Made by a program: the position numbers and the translations under genes
The notes under the pieces: model-generated
The model's input: the letters and a program-made list of their open reading frames with translations, nothing else
Database searches by the model: none
What the model was told of the DNA's origin: nothing
Shown here: one piece after another, positions 33,665-41,572 of the stretch
Layout: each line of letters starts with the position of its first letter
Numbering within the stretch: position 1 is the first letter of the stretch
Assembly: GCA_905236755.1 (NCBI GenBank)
Contig: CAJOCR010000002.1
Span: 90,344 to 154,343 of the forward strand
Reading direction: 5' to 3'
Origin: an uncultured Prevotella sp.
Lineage (GTDB): Bacteria; Bacteroidota; Bacteroidia; Bacteroidales; Bacteroidaceae
Length of the DNA stretch: 64,000 nt

Positions 33665-33756
33665 CAGTTATGCTGAAAAACATATTTTTACCCCGTTTTC
33701 TTGATTTTAATCAAGTGATTCGCTAAAAAATAATATAAAATATGCTCACTAAGCAC

Positions 33757-33785
33757 TTGTTTTACATTTTATTTGATTACCTTTG
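33757..33785 (+). promoter_or_regulatory. Promoter of the flippase-like gene
   Basis: TTG (33757-33759), 18 bp, TACCTTTG (33778-33785), 23 bp before the GTG start at 33809. Confidence 0.55.
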
Positions 33786-33808
33786 TCTTATCATTAAAAG
33801 CATAGAAT

Positions 33809-34792
33809 GTGAAAAAGCTAAGCAACAATATATTCAAAGTGGGAATATCGCTACTTCTTGGTGGTGCTATTCTATATTGGATGTACCGCGACTTTGACTT
33901 CAAAAGCGTGGAGCATGTATTGTTGCACGAAATGAACTGGACATGGATGCTTCTCTCCTTTCCCTTTGGAATTCTGGCACAGATGTTCAGAGGCTGGAGA
34001 TGGAAACAAACACTCGAACCCGTAGGCGAGCATCCTCGAACAGGAGTAAGCATAAATTCAATATTCCTTTCCTATGCCGTAAGCCTCGTTATTCCACGTG
34101 TTGGAGAGTTTGCCCGTTGCGGAGTTCTCAAGCGATATGATGGCGTTTCATTTTCAAAAGCATTAGGAACAGTTGTTACCGAAAGAGCCATAGACTCACT
34201 TCTTGTACTATTAATCACATTCCTCACCTTTATCTGTCAGATAAAAGTATTCAACACATTCTTTGCAGAAACCGGAACAAGTATTGACGGCATATTTCAT
34301 CGCTTCACACCTACAGGATGGCTGGTAACGATAATATGCGGCTTAGTAGCACTCGCCTCAATATACCTCTTAATAAGAAAGCTCAGTATATATAATAAGG
34401 TAAAAAGCACCTTCAACGGCATTTGGCAAGGCGTCATATCTTTGAAGAACGTACGCAACGTACCACTATTCATATTCTACACACTCGCCATCTGGGGAAG
34501 TTACTTCCTGCATTTCTACCTCACATTCTTCTGCTTTGAAGGCACCTCACACTTAGGTATGGCTTGCGCCATGGTAACCTTCATCGTAGGAAGCATAGCT
34601 GTTGTAGTGCCCACACCTAACGGGGCTGGTCCTTGGCATTTTGCCGTTAAGACAATGCTTATCCTCTATGGTGTTGCCGAAACCGAAGCCCTGAACTTTG
34701 TACTCATCGTGCACACTGTTCAAACACTTCTTGTAGCACTTCTCGGAGTATATTCATGGATGGCTCTGAGTTTTACCAAAACACGACAATAA
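33809..34792 (+). CDS. Lysylphosphatidylglycerol-synthase-type flippase-like membrane protein (UPF0104)
   Basis: The protein has 327 residues with a GTG start and about eight membrane helices. Family features are WMLLSFPFGILAQMFRGWRWKQ near 46, the SYAVSLVIPRVGEFARCGVLKRYDGVSFSKALGTVVTERAID block (about 88-130) and VPTPNGAGPWHF near 270. It corresponds to the transmembrane half of MprF (LPG synthetase/flippase) without the synthetase domain. Such proteins may move or sense lipids in the inner membrane; the substrate is unknown. pepD follows 31 nt later. Confidence 0.88.
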   Translation: MKKLSNNIFKVGISLLLGGAILYWMYRDFDFKSVEHVLLHEMNWTWMLLSFPFGILAQMFRGWRWKQTLEPVGEHPRTGVSINSIFLSYAVSLVIPRVGEFARCGVLKRYDGVSFSKALGTVVTERAIDSLLVLLITFLTFICQIKVFNTFFAETGTSIDGIFHRFTPTGWLVTIICGLVALASIYLLIRKLSIYNKVKSTFNGIWQGVISLKNVRNVPLFIFYTLAIWGSYFLHFYLTFFCFEGTSHLGMACAMVTFIVGSIAVVVPTPNGAGPWHFAVKTMLILYGVAETEALNFVLIVHTVQTLLVALLGVYSWMALSFTKTRQ

Positions 34793-34823
34793 CTTTGAAT
34801 ATCAACTTAAATACATTATTAGT

Positions 34824-36278
34824 ATGAGTGAAATAGCAAAATTAACCCCTGAGTGTATCTGGCGTAACTTTGATGCACTAACACAAGTTCCACGTCCATC
34901 AGGACATGTAGAGAAAGTTCAGCAATTCCTTCTTGACTTTGCCAAGAAAGTTGGCGTTGAAGCTTTTCAAGATCCTGCTGGCAACATCGTAATGCGCAAG
35001 CCTGCTACTCCAGGAATGGAGAATCGCAAGACTGTTACTTTCCAGGCACACATGGATATGGTACCACAGAAAACTCCAGACAGCAAGCACAACTTCGAAA
35101 CCGACCCTATCGAAACAGTTATCAAAGACGGATGGGTTTATGCTAACAACACAACCCTCGGTTCAGACAACGGTATGGGCGTTGCAGCTATCATGGCTAT
35201 CATGGAGGCTAAAGACTTGAAGCACGGTCCTGTTGAAGGCCTTATCACACGCGACGAAGAGACAGGTATGTTTGGTGCCAACGAACTTCCTGAAGGCGAG
35301 TTGAATGGCGACATTCTTATGAACCTCGACTCAGAAACATGGGGCAAATTTGTTATTGGCTCAGCTGGTGGTATCGACATCACAGCTACATTAGGCTACA
35401 AAGGCGTAGAGAACGATCAGGAAGCTGCCGTAAAGGTTACACTCAAAGGCCTCAAGGGCGGTCACTCTGGTTTGGAAATTCACGAAGGACGCGCTAATGC
35501 CAATAAGGAAATGGTACGTTTCGTTCGCAAAACCATTGCCGAGCTCGACGCTCGTCTTGCTCAGTGGCAGGGCGGTAACATGCGCAACGCCATTCCTTTC
35601 AAGGCTGAAGTTGTGCTCACCCTTCCAGCAGCAAACGTTCCTGCATTAAAGGAAATGGTAGAAAAGCAGCGTGCAATGATAGAAGACGAGTTCAAGACTA
35701 TCGAAAGCAACGTTGAAATGTATTGCGAGGACGTAGAGAAGCCTGCCGAGATTCTCCCTGTAGAAATTCAGGACAATCTCGTTGACGCTATCTATGCATG
35801 CCATAATGGCGTTGTTCGCTTCATCCCAGTTAAGCCAGACGTAGTTGAAACATCAAGCAACCTTGCCATCATCAATATCGACAGCACAAGCGCATCTATT
35901 AAGATTCTTGCCCGTTCAAGTCGCGAAGACATGAAAGAATATGTAGCATCACAGCTCGAAAGCTGCTTCAACATGGCAGGCATGAAGGTTGAGATGAGCG
36001 GTTCTTATGGCGGTTGGGATCCAAATCCAAATAGCGAGATTCTTAACCTTCTCTGCAAGGTTTACAAAGATCAGACTGGCACAGATGCAGCTATTGAGGT
36101 TGACCACGCAGGTCTTGAGTGTTCAGTAATCCTTGGCAAATATCCAAACATGGATGTTGTAAGCCTTGGTCCTACCCTCCGCTCTCCACACACCACAACC
36201 GAGCGTTGTGAGATTGCAACCATCGAACCTTTCTGGAATCTTGTAAAAGCAACATTGGAACAGATTCCTGTTAAGTAA
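34824..36278 (+). CDS. pepD: Cytosol non-specific dipeptidase (aminoacyl-histidine dipeptidase, M20)
   Basis: The protein has 484 residues, the PepD length. Metal ligands fall in FQAHMDMVPQ near residue 75, GSDNGMGVA near 113 and DEETGMFGA near 144; GGHSGLEIHEGRANANK near 213 is typical of the family, and the final zinc ligand is the His in RSPHTTTERCEI near 456. It hydrolyses dipeptides, including X-His, in the cytoplasm. A terminator follows at 36310. Confidence 0.95.
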   Translation: MSEIAKLTPECIWRNFDALTQVPRPSGHVEKVQQFLLDFAKKVGVEAFQDPAGNIVMRKPATPGMENRKTVTFQAHMDMVPQKTPDSKHNFETDPIETVIKDGWVYANNTTLGSDNGMGVAAIMAIMEAKDLKHGPVEGLITRDEETGMFGANELPEGELNGDILMNLDSETWGKFVIGSAGGIDITATLGYKGVENDQEAAVKVTLKGLKGGHSGLEIHEGRANANKEMVRFVRKTIAELDARLAQWQGGNMRNAIPFKAEVVLTLPAANVPALKEMVEKQRAMIEDEFKTIESNVEMYCEDVEKPAEILPVEIQDNLVDAIYACHNGVVRFIPVKPDVVETSSNLAIINIDSTSASIKILARSSREDMKEYVASQLESCFNMAGMKVEMSGSYGGWDPNPNSEILNLLCKVYKDQTGTDAAIEVDHAGLECSVILGKYPNMDVVSLGPTLRSPHTTTERCEIATIEPFWNLVKATLEQIPVK

Positions 36279-36309
36279 CACAGATACTATTTAAGTTAAA
36301 CATAATCAT

Positions 36310-36349
36310 AAAGCCTTTGCTGGTTTCATTATACCAGCTTAGGCTTTTT
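36310..36349 (+). terminator. Terminator after pepD
   Basis: AAAGCCT-TT-GCTGGT pairs with ACCAGC-TT-AGGCTTT around an 8-nt loop, followed by a T-rich tract. Confidence 0.85.
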
Positions 36350-36468
36350 CTTTATAAACAGAAGGCAAATAATTTAAAATCACTAACTCATAATTACTAA
36401 TTGGTAATTCTTCATAGCCCAACGGGCAAATAATTCCTAATTCCTAATTCCAAATTCAAAATTTTTAT

Positions 36469-36476
36469 TAACTTTG
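36469..36476 (+). promoter_or_regulatory. -7 box for corA
   Basis: TAACTTTG; the expected start near 36483 leaves a leader of about 120 nt. Confidence 0.55.
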
Positions 36477-36504
36477 CACCGTTAAATCAAAGTATCATTT
36501 AATT

Positions 36505-36540
36505 ATGGACGATTATCACGCGGAAACTTTTAATTTTTAG
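36505..36540 (+). CDS. Putative 11-residue leader peptide before corA
   Basis: ATG to TAG encodes MDDYHAETFNF in the corA leader, 62 nt before the corA ATG. Its stop codon abuts the 3' arm of one hairpin (36516-36521 with 36541-36546) and lies 4 nt before a second hairpin. Leader peptides control Mg2+ transporters in enterobacteria (mgtL, corL); a similar role here is inference from position and structure only. Confidence 0.45.
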   Translation: MDDYHAETFNF

Positions 36541-36598
36541 GCGTGAAGATTTAGCTAAGACGCTAATCTTCATACCTTAATTCATGATGGAGATTAGC
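36516..36598 (+). promoter_or_regulatory. Structured corA leader with mutually exclusive hairpins
   Basis: Three stems can be drawn. H1 is TCACGC (36516-36521) with GCGTGA (36541-36546). H2 is GAAGAT-TAGC (36545-36555, one bulge) with GCTAATCTTC (36562-36571). H3 is GCTAATCT (36562-36569) with AGATTAGC (36591-36598). H2 and H3 compete for the same segment, and H3 ends 4 nt before the corA start codon, where it would hinder initiation. This is the layout of a translational attenuator or riboswitch. Confidence 0.6.
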
Positions 36599-36602
36599 AA
36601 TT

Positions 36603-37529
36603 ATGAAGACCTACTGGAATATCACAGATAAATTGAGCGCACTCAAGGAGTGGCAGCCCAATTGTTGGATACAAGTAACCTGTCCAACAGAGACCGATCA
36701 GCGAATGCTTGAAGAAGAATATCACATTCCTGACTATTTCCTTTCCGACATTAGCGATACCGATGAGCGTGCTCGTTATGAATATGATGACGGTTGGATG
36801 CTCATTATCTTGCGTATTCCTTATGTAAAAGAGGTACGTTCTCGCACACCTTACACAACCGTTCCTTTAGGTATAATTCACAAACGCGATGTAACCATTA
36901 CTGTATGTTTCTATGAAACAAACATGATGATTGACTTCGTTTCATTCCAGCAGAAGAGAGGCGTAGGTTTCACCGACTATGTCGATCTCATCTTCCGCCT
37001 CTTCCTTTCAAGTGCTGTATGGTATCTGAAGCGACTAAAGCAGATTAATGCCCTCATTGAAAAATCAAAGCGCAACCTTGATCACGGAGTAAACAATGAG
37101 AGTTTGATTGGTCTTAGCCGTCTTCAGGACTCTCTCACCTACTTCACAACATCCATCCGAGGCAACGAAACACTTCTGCAAAAACTGAAGTTTAAACTGC
37201 AGGTCGATGAGCTTGATGCCGACCTTATTGAAGACGTAACCATTGAGCTCACACAGGCACGAGAAATAACAAGTATCTATTCCGATATTCTCGAGTCAAC
37301 GATGGACACCTATTCAAGCATCATCAACAACAACATGAACACCACGATGCGTACACTCACCTCTGTGAGTATCATCATGATGTTCCCTACACTCATTGCA
37401 AGTCTTTTCGGAATGAACCTCATAAACGGAATGGAACATAGTTCATTCGGTTTCATCACAGCTATAGTTATTTCTGTTATCGTTTCAGGGCTTTCTTGGT
37501 GGATTTTGCGTATAAAACGCCTTCTTTAA
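36603..37529 (+). CDS. corA: CorA-family divalent cation transporter
   Basis: The protein has 308 residues. A long N-terminal cytoplasmic domain (about 1-245) precedes two C-terminal membrane helices. The first ends in the selectivity motif GMN at LFGMNLINGME near residue 275, the defining CorA signature; the short GMEHSSFGF loop replaces the usual MPEL-type loop. The C-terminal tail is basic (LRIKRLL). It forms a pentameric Mg2+ (or Co2+/Ni2+) channel in the inner membrane. Regulation by its leader is suggested (36505-36598). Confidence 0.92.
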   Translation: MKTYWNITDKLSALKEWQPNCWIQVTCPTETDQRMLEEEYHIPDYFLSDISDTDERARYEYDDGWMLIILRIPYVKEVRSRTPYTTVPLGIIHKRDVTITVCFYETNMMIDFVSFQQKRGVGFTDYVDLIFRLFLSSAVWYLKRLKQINALIEKSKRNLDHGVNNESLIGLSRLQDSLTYFTTSIRGNETLLQKLKFKLQVDELDADLIEDVTIELTQAREITSIYSDILESTMDTYSSIINNNMNTTMRTLTSVSIIMMFPTLIASLFGMNLINGMEHSSFGFITAIVISVIVSGLSWWILRIKRLL

Positions 37530-37583
37530 GTTGCTAAAAAGTAAAAAAATCGTTGAAAATTAGGATTTTACGTTTTTTTTATT

Positions 37584-37591
37584 TAGATTTG
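37584..37591 (+). promoter_or_regulatory. -7 box for the DUF349 gene
   Basis: TAGATTTG fits TAnnTTTG; no good -33 is seen. Confidence 0.4.
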
Positions 37592-37650
37592 CAACTCATA
37601 TTTGATTGCGCAATGCAATGAAAAACCGAATCATAAACTAAAAAAGTGAA

Positions 37651-39504
37651 ATGATGGACTCTCAAGAAAACACCCAGGAATTGGGAAAAATAGAAGAAGT
37701 ACAGCAGACACCTGAGGTAGCTGCCGAAGTAAGCAACGATGAAGCAAAAACTGTTAAAGCCGAAAAAGAAACGCTAACAACTTACAAAACTAAAAAAGAG
37801 GTTATAGACCGATTAAAAGACATTGTAAGTGGCGACGAGGCTATAAGCAAGGAGGAAATTGATCATCTCAAAACTTCATTCTACAAAATTCATATTGCTG
37901 AGCGCGATGCACAGCAAAAGGCTTACCTTGAAGAAGGTGGCGACCCAGAGAAATATCAGGTTACTCCTGATGAAGAGGAAGAAATCTTCAAAGCCGAAAT
38001 GGGTGTTATCAAAGAGCGTCGTGCTAAACTGTTTGAAGAACAGGAGAAGCAACGCCAAGATAATCTTGAGAAGAAATGCGAGATCATCGAAAAGATTAAG
38101 AATATGGCTACATCACCCGATGAAGCAAATAAATCATATAACGACTTTAAAGAACTGCAACAGCAGTGGAAAGAGATTGGTAGCGTACCTCCAGAGAAAT
38201 CAAACGAGGTATGGCGCAACTATCAGCTCTATGTTGAACAGTTCTACGATCTGCTGAACCTCAACCGCGAAGCACGTGAATACGATTTCAAGAAGAATCT
38301 TGAAGCAAAGACAAAGCTATGCGAAATGGCAGAGGCTCTTACAGAATCTACCGACGTTATCAGCGCCTTCCATCAACTTCAGAAACTCCATCAGGAATAT
38401 CGTGAGATTGGACCTGTTGCCAAAGATTTGCGCGAACAAGTATGGACACGCTTCAAGGCTGCATCTACCATCATCAATAAACGCCATCAGGAGCATTTCG
38501 AGAAATTGCGTGCACAGGAAGAAGACAACCTCGTTAAAAAAACTGCTCTTTGCGAAAAGGTAGAAGCCATTGGCAAAGAAGAAAACAAGGGAGCTGGCGA
38601 CTGGGAAAAGCATACCAAGGAAATTATCGAAATCCAGGCTGAATGGAAAAAGATTGGTTTTGCTCCACAGAAGATGAACGTTAAGATCTTTGAACGTTTC
38701 CGTGCAGCATGCGATGACTTCTTTGGTCGCAAGGCTGAATTCTTCAAAGAACTGAAAAATCGTTTCAACGAAAACGTAGAAAAGAAGAAGGTTCTTGTAG
38801 AGAAAGCAAAAGCTCTTACCGATAGCACTGAATGGAAATCAACCAGTGATAAGCTTATCGCTCTTCAGAAAGAATGGAAGAAGATTGGTATCGTTCCTAA
38901 GAAGATTGGCGATGAACTATGGAAAGAATTCCAAGATGCATGCAATCATTTCTTCGATGCACGTAATGCAGCTAATGCAGGTACACGCAACGAAGAGCAC
39001 ACCAACCTTGCAAAGAAAAAAGACATCATCGCTCAGATGAAAGCTCTTGCTGAGGAAAAAGCCGACGATCTGCAAGCAAAGCTACAGCAGCTTGTTGATG
39101 ATTATAGCAAGATTGGTCATGTTCCATTCAAGGAAAAAGACAAGATCTATAAAGAGTATCACGATGTACTCGACAAGCTCTATAGCGAGCTACATATATC
39201 TATAGCACGCAAGCGCCTCGACAACTTCAAGAACAGCCTTAAGAACTTCGCAAAACGTGGCGAAGATGCTCTTGACAACGAACGCGGTCGCCTTATGCGT
39301 AGATACGAACAACTCAAGAGTGACATTACCACTTATGAGAACAACCTTGGCTTCCTCAACGCTTCAAGCAAAAAGGGTAACACCCTTATTGACGAAATGA
39401 ATCACAAGATTCAAAAACTCAAAGATGAAGCCCAACTTGTTCGTGAAAAGATCAAGGCTATTGATAGTCAAAATCAAGAAAACGAAGACACAGAAGAAGA
39501 ATAA
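37651..39504 (+). CDS. DUF349 repeat protein
   Basis: The protein has 617 residues; two Met in a row make the start 37651 or 37654. After an acidic, disordered N-terminus there are five DUF349 units, each with a W/Y-K-x-I-G-x-x-P core: WKEIGSVPPEKSNEVW, YREIGPVAKDLREQVW, WKKIGFAPQKMNVKIF, WKKIGIVPKKIGDELW and YSKIGHVPFKEKDKIY, about 70-75 residues apart. The C-terminus is a coiled coil. DUF349 proteins are cytoplasmic and of unknown role; links to ribosome or stress functions have been suggested. Followed by a strong terminator. Confidence 0.93.
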   Translation: MMDSQENTQELGKIEEVQQTPEVAAEVSNDEAKTVKAEKETLTTYKTKKEVIDRLKDIVSGDEAISKEEIDHLKTSFYKIHIAERDAQQKAYLEEGGDPEKYQVTPDEEEEIFKAEMGVIKERRAKLFEEQEKQRQDNLEKKCEIIEKIKNMATSPDEANKSYNDFKELQQQWKEIGSVPPEKSNEVWRNYQLYVEQFYDLLNLNREAREYDFKKNLEAKTKLCEMAEALTESTDVISAFHQLQKLHQEYREIGPVAKDLREQVWTRFKAASTIINKRHQEHFEKLRAQEEDNLVKKTALCEKVEAIGKEENKGAGDWEKHTKEIIEIQAEWKKIGFAPQKMNVKIFERFRAACDDFFGRKAEFFKELKNRFNENVEKKKVLVEKAKALTDSTEWKSTSDKLIALQKEWKKIGIVPKKIGDELWKEFQDACNHFFDARNAANAGTRNEEHTNLAKKKDIIAQMKALAEEKADDLQAKLQQLVDDYSKIGHVPFKEKDKIYKEYHDVLDKLYSELHISIARKRLDNFKNSLKNFAKRGEDALDNERGRLMRRYEQLKSDITTYENNLGFLNASSKKGNTLIDEMNHKIQKLKDEAQLVREKIKAIDSQNQENEDTEEE

Positions 39505-39511
39505 AAACAAA

Positions 39512-39545
39512 AAAATAGCTCACTTTTCGTGAGCTATTTTTATTT
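39512..39545 (+). terminator. Terminator after the DUF349 gene
   Basis: AAAATAGCTCAC pairs with GTGAGCTATTTT around a 5-nt loop, then a T-rich tract. Confidence 0.9.
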
Positions 39546-39593
39546 ACAATAATATCAAAATTATACAACGAAATTAAAGAATTACATGATTTA

Positions 39594-39625
39594 TTTGGAT
39601 AATAGAAAAGAATGAACTATTTTTG
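39594..39625 (+). promoter_or_regulatory. Promoter of the small charged protein gene
   Basis: TTTG (39594-39597), 20 bp, TATTTTTG (39618-39625). Confidence 0.65.
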
Positions 39626-39637
39626 CAAAAAAAAGAA

Positions 39638-39856
39638 ATGAGTCATGACATATCTCAATCAATTTCACAAAGAAGCAGTAGAGAGAAAGATCAAGAAAAT
39701 CACCGCATCCAACAAATCGGTGATGAACTCAAACGACGCTGCCAATTACATGAAACGCAATCTGGAAATAGCGAAAGCAATGTAAGCATTTTCGAGATTG
39801 AACAGCGTGAGGCAGAATCTATGGCTAAAGAAAATTACTTCTCTCGCTTATTCTGA
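39638..39856 (+). CDS. Small charged hypothetical protein
   Basis: The protein has 72 residues from the ATG at 39638, just after a full promoter at 39594-39625; a Met five codons earlier lies inside the promoter. It is rich in Ser, Gln, Glu and Arg, has no membrane segment and probably forms a helix (ENHRIQQIGDELKRRCQ) then a second helix (FEIEQREAESMAKENYF). No family is recognised. The strong promoter and isolated position argue for a real gene. Confidence 0.6.
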   Translation: MSHDISQSISQRSSREKDQENHRIQQIGDELKRRCQLHETQSGNSESNVSIFEIEQREAESMAKENYFSRLF

Positions 39857-39950
39857 TGCACCATCAAACTGACTGTATCCACTCTGTCTGTGACATTATC
39901 CAATATTCACTATTCATTATTAATTAGCAATGTTTTGCATTGCGCCGGGG

Positions 39951-40595
39951 CTATTTCTTTTCAAAATGCTGGTAATCTTTCTTTGAACGCCAATTACCGC
40001 CCCATTCAAAGCCATGATTAATGAATAAGCGATAAAGCAAATCACCTTTCACAATTTTGTAATTGAAATTAATATTTCTATTGCAATATTTTTTAGCTGT
40101 TGATGGCTGAACCATTTCCTTTCCATTGCTATACTTCTTATAACAAGGATTATACAATGGATTAATATCTATAGCCATACCCATGGAATGACTCGACAGT
40201 TTCTTAGCCCCTTTCACCTTTCGATAGCAAAAACAACTTGTATTATTTGCCTGCATAGATTTCTCATCATCAGCATCATAATCATCAACCAGCCTCATGC
40301 GCTCTATAGGATATTTCTGCCTATACAACTCTTTAAAAATATCTATCAAGTCGGCAGCAATCCTCTTATTACATACCAACTCACCCTCATGCACTTTCCC
40401 CTGCAAATCAAAATGCTTTATACGCAAATAACGCAAATCATTTCTGTTTACCTCACAACCTACAGGATACGACCTCCCTTGCATTCTCTCAAACACAGCA
40501 TCAGGAATAGTCTGCTGAGAAAATCCCTTTTCTGTTCCATCACCATGCCCCACAAGCATAGCAACAAACAACAATATCGTTGATAATAATTTCAT
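39951..40595 (-). CDS. M15-family metallopeptidase (D-Ala-D-Ala carboxypeptidase/endolysin-like)
   Basis: The protein has 214 residues. An N-terminal signal peptide (1 to about 20) precedes an M15C domain. The zinc motif S-x-H-x-x-G-x-A-x-D is present as SSHSMGMAIDINP near 136-148, and the C-terminal WGGNWRSKKDYQHFE supplies the last His near 211. Such enzymes cut peptidoglycan stem peptides in the periplasm. All ligands are intact. It converges on the small charged protein gene. Confidence 0.92.
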   Translation of the reverse strand: MKLLSTILLFVAMLVGHGDGTEKGFSQQTIPDAVFERMQGRSYPVGCEVNRNDLRYLRIKHFDLQGKVHEGELVCNKRIAADLIDIFKELYRQKYPIERMRLVDDYDADDEKSMQANNTSCFCYRKVKGAKKLSSHSMGMAIDINPLYNPCYKKYSNGKEMVQPSTAKKYCNRNINFNYKIVKGDLLYRLFINHGFEWGGNWRSKKDYQHFEKK

Positions 40596-40692
40596 AACGT
40601 TGCGAAATTACAAATAAAAAAAGAAACACGCAACAAAACAGATATTCTCTATTACGTTATATCTTCTTTCTCCCAACTAAACAACATAGCTA

Positions 40693-41124
40693 TCACTTGT
40701 AAACTTGCGATAAAATATAGCATAATGTTATATTAAGCAGAGGCAATAAACAAATAGGTAATACATTGTAATATAATCCATTTTTTTCTTTTATTCTTCT
40801 TTCTGAATCGGAAAATGTTTTGTAATACTCGTATAATTCCTCTACAAAGTTATTTTTTTTTAGATACCTTTCTAATATTTTTATAATAATAAAAAAGATG
40901 GATGCCCCAAATATTCCAAAAGCAACTCTATTTTCTATGGTTGGTTTCGACACATATATATAAAGTATCGTGCACCATATTATATTATAATATGATATAA
41001 GAAATATTTGAGTATATAGATTATCAAAATCGACTCTACCTTGATATTTTATCCACATCTTAAATTGGAAGAAGAGATAACCATCATAAATTTTATGTAG
41101 AATTAGTTTCATATCAAAAATCAT
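40693..41124 (-). CDS. Hypothetical membrane protein
   Basis: The protein has 143 residues, Tyr- and Ile-rich and AT-rich in codons. It has about three membrane helices (39-58, 67-84, 121-140) and a charged cytoplasmic loop between the last two (LERYLKKNNFVEELYEYYKTFSDSERRIKEK). No family is recognised. The ATG at 41124 is supported by a perfect promoter at 41153-41184. Its base composition is more AT-rich than its neighbours, so it may be acquired. Confidence 0.65.
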   Translation of the reverse strand: MIFDMKLILHKIYDGYLFFQFKMWIKYQGRVDFDNLYTQIFLISYYNIIWCTILYIYVSKPTIENRVAFGIFGASIFFIIIKILERYLKKNNFVEELYEYYKTFSDSERRIKEKNGLYYNVLPICLLPLLNITLCYILSQVYK

Positions 41125-41152
41125 TTTTAATCGATTATTTTCTTACGGAATG

Positions 41153-41184
41153 CAAAAGTAATAAAAAAGGAATATTTCACAAAA
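41153..41184 (-). promoter_or_regulatory. Promoter of the hypothetical membrane protein
   Basis: TTTTG (41180-41184), 19 bp, TACTTTTG (41153-41160) on the reverse strand. Confidence 0.7.
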
Positions 41185-41572
41185 CGTTAACTCATAAACT
41201 TAAACAACAGGAAACTATATCCTATTTTACCATTTTACTTTTTTACCCTTTTACTTTTTTCTTTTAATAAACCATATAGTAATCAACCATAAACTATATA
41301 CTTACATGAGCTAAACTATATACTTATAAACGATAACCTTAATGTTTTCCTTTTTTGAAGACCATTTTCGTATTTCTCGCATTTATCTCAAAAAACTATT
41401 TCCTTTTTTAGGTTTTGCTTTGCATAAAAAATTATTTTTCATACCTTTGCATCTGGTTTTATATATTATTGAAAAAAGGTATTTGAATAAGAATAGATTA
41501 ACTTTGCGAAAAAGTGACTAATTGACGCATTCTACCACATTCAATATCTGTAACTTAATTTACTGAGATTAA
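41185..41572 (+). promoter_or_regulatory. Upstream region and promoter of the fimbrial locus
   Basis: A complete promoter, TTTG (41419-41422), 19 bp, TACCTTTG (41442-41449), and a second -7 (TAACTTTG, 41499-41506, no -33) lie ahead of the first fimbrial gene. The inferred leader is 65-120 nt. A 15-bp direct repeat TAAACTATATACTTA occurs at 41290-41304 and 41312-41326. I found no inverted repeats flanking the promoter, so no sign of an invertible switch. No ORF is seen. Confidence 0.6.

Noticed and set aside
33444..33704. 86-codon forward ORF over the 29-residue peptide gene
   Set aside because: The reverse strand has promoter, ORF and terminator in the right order; the forward frame is the complement of a basic/apolar stretch and lacks a promoter.
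41185..41572. Invertible promoter for the fimbrial locus
   Set aside because: I looked for inverted repeats flanking the promoter and a recombinase nearby; only a 15-bp direct repeat was found.
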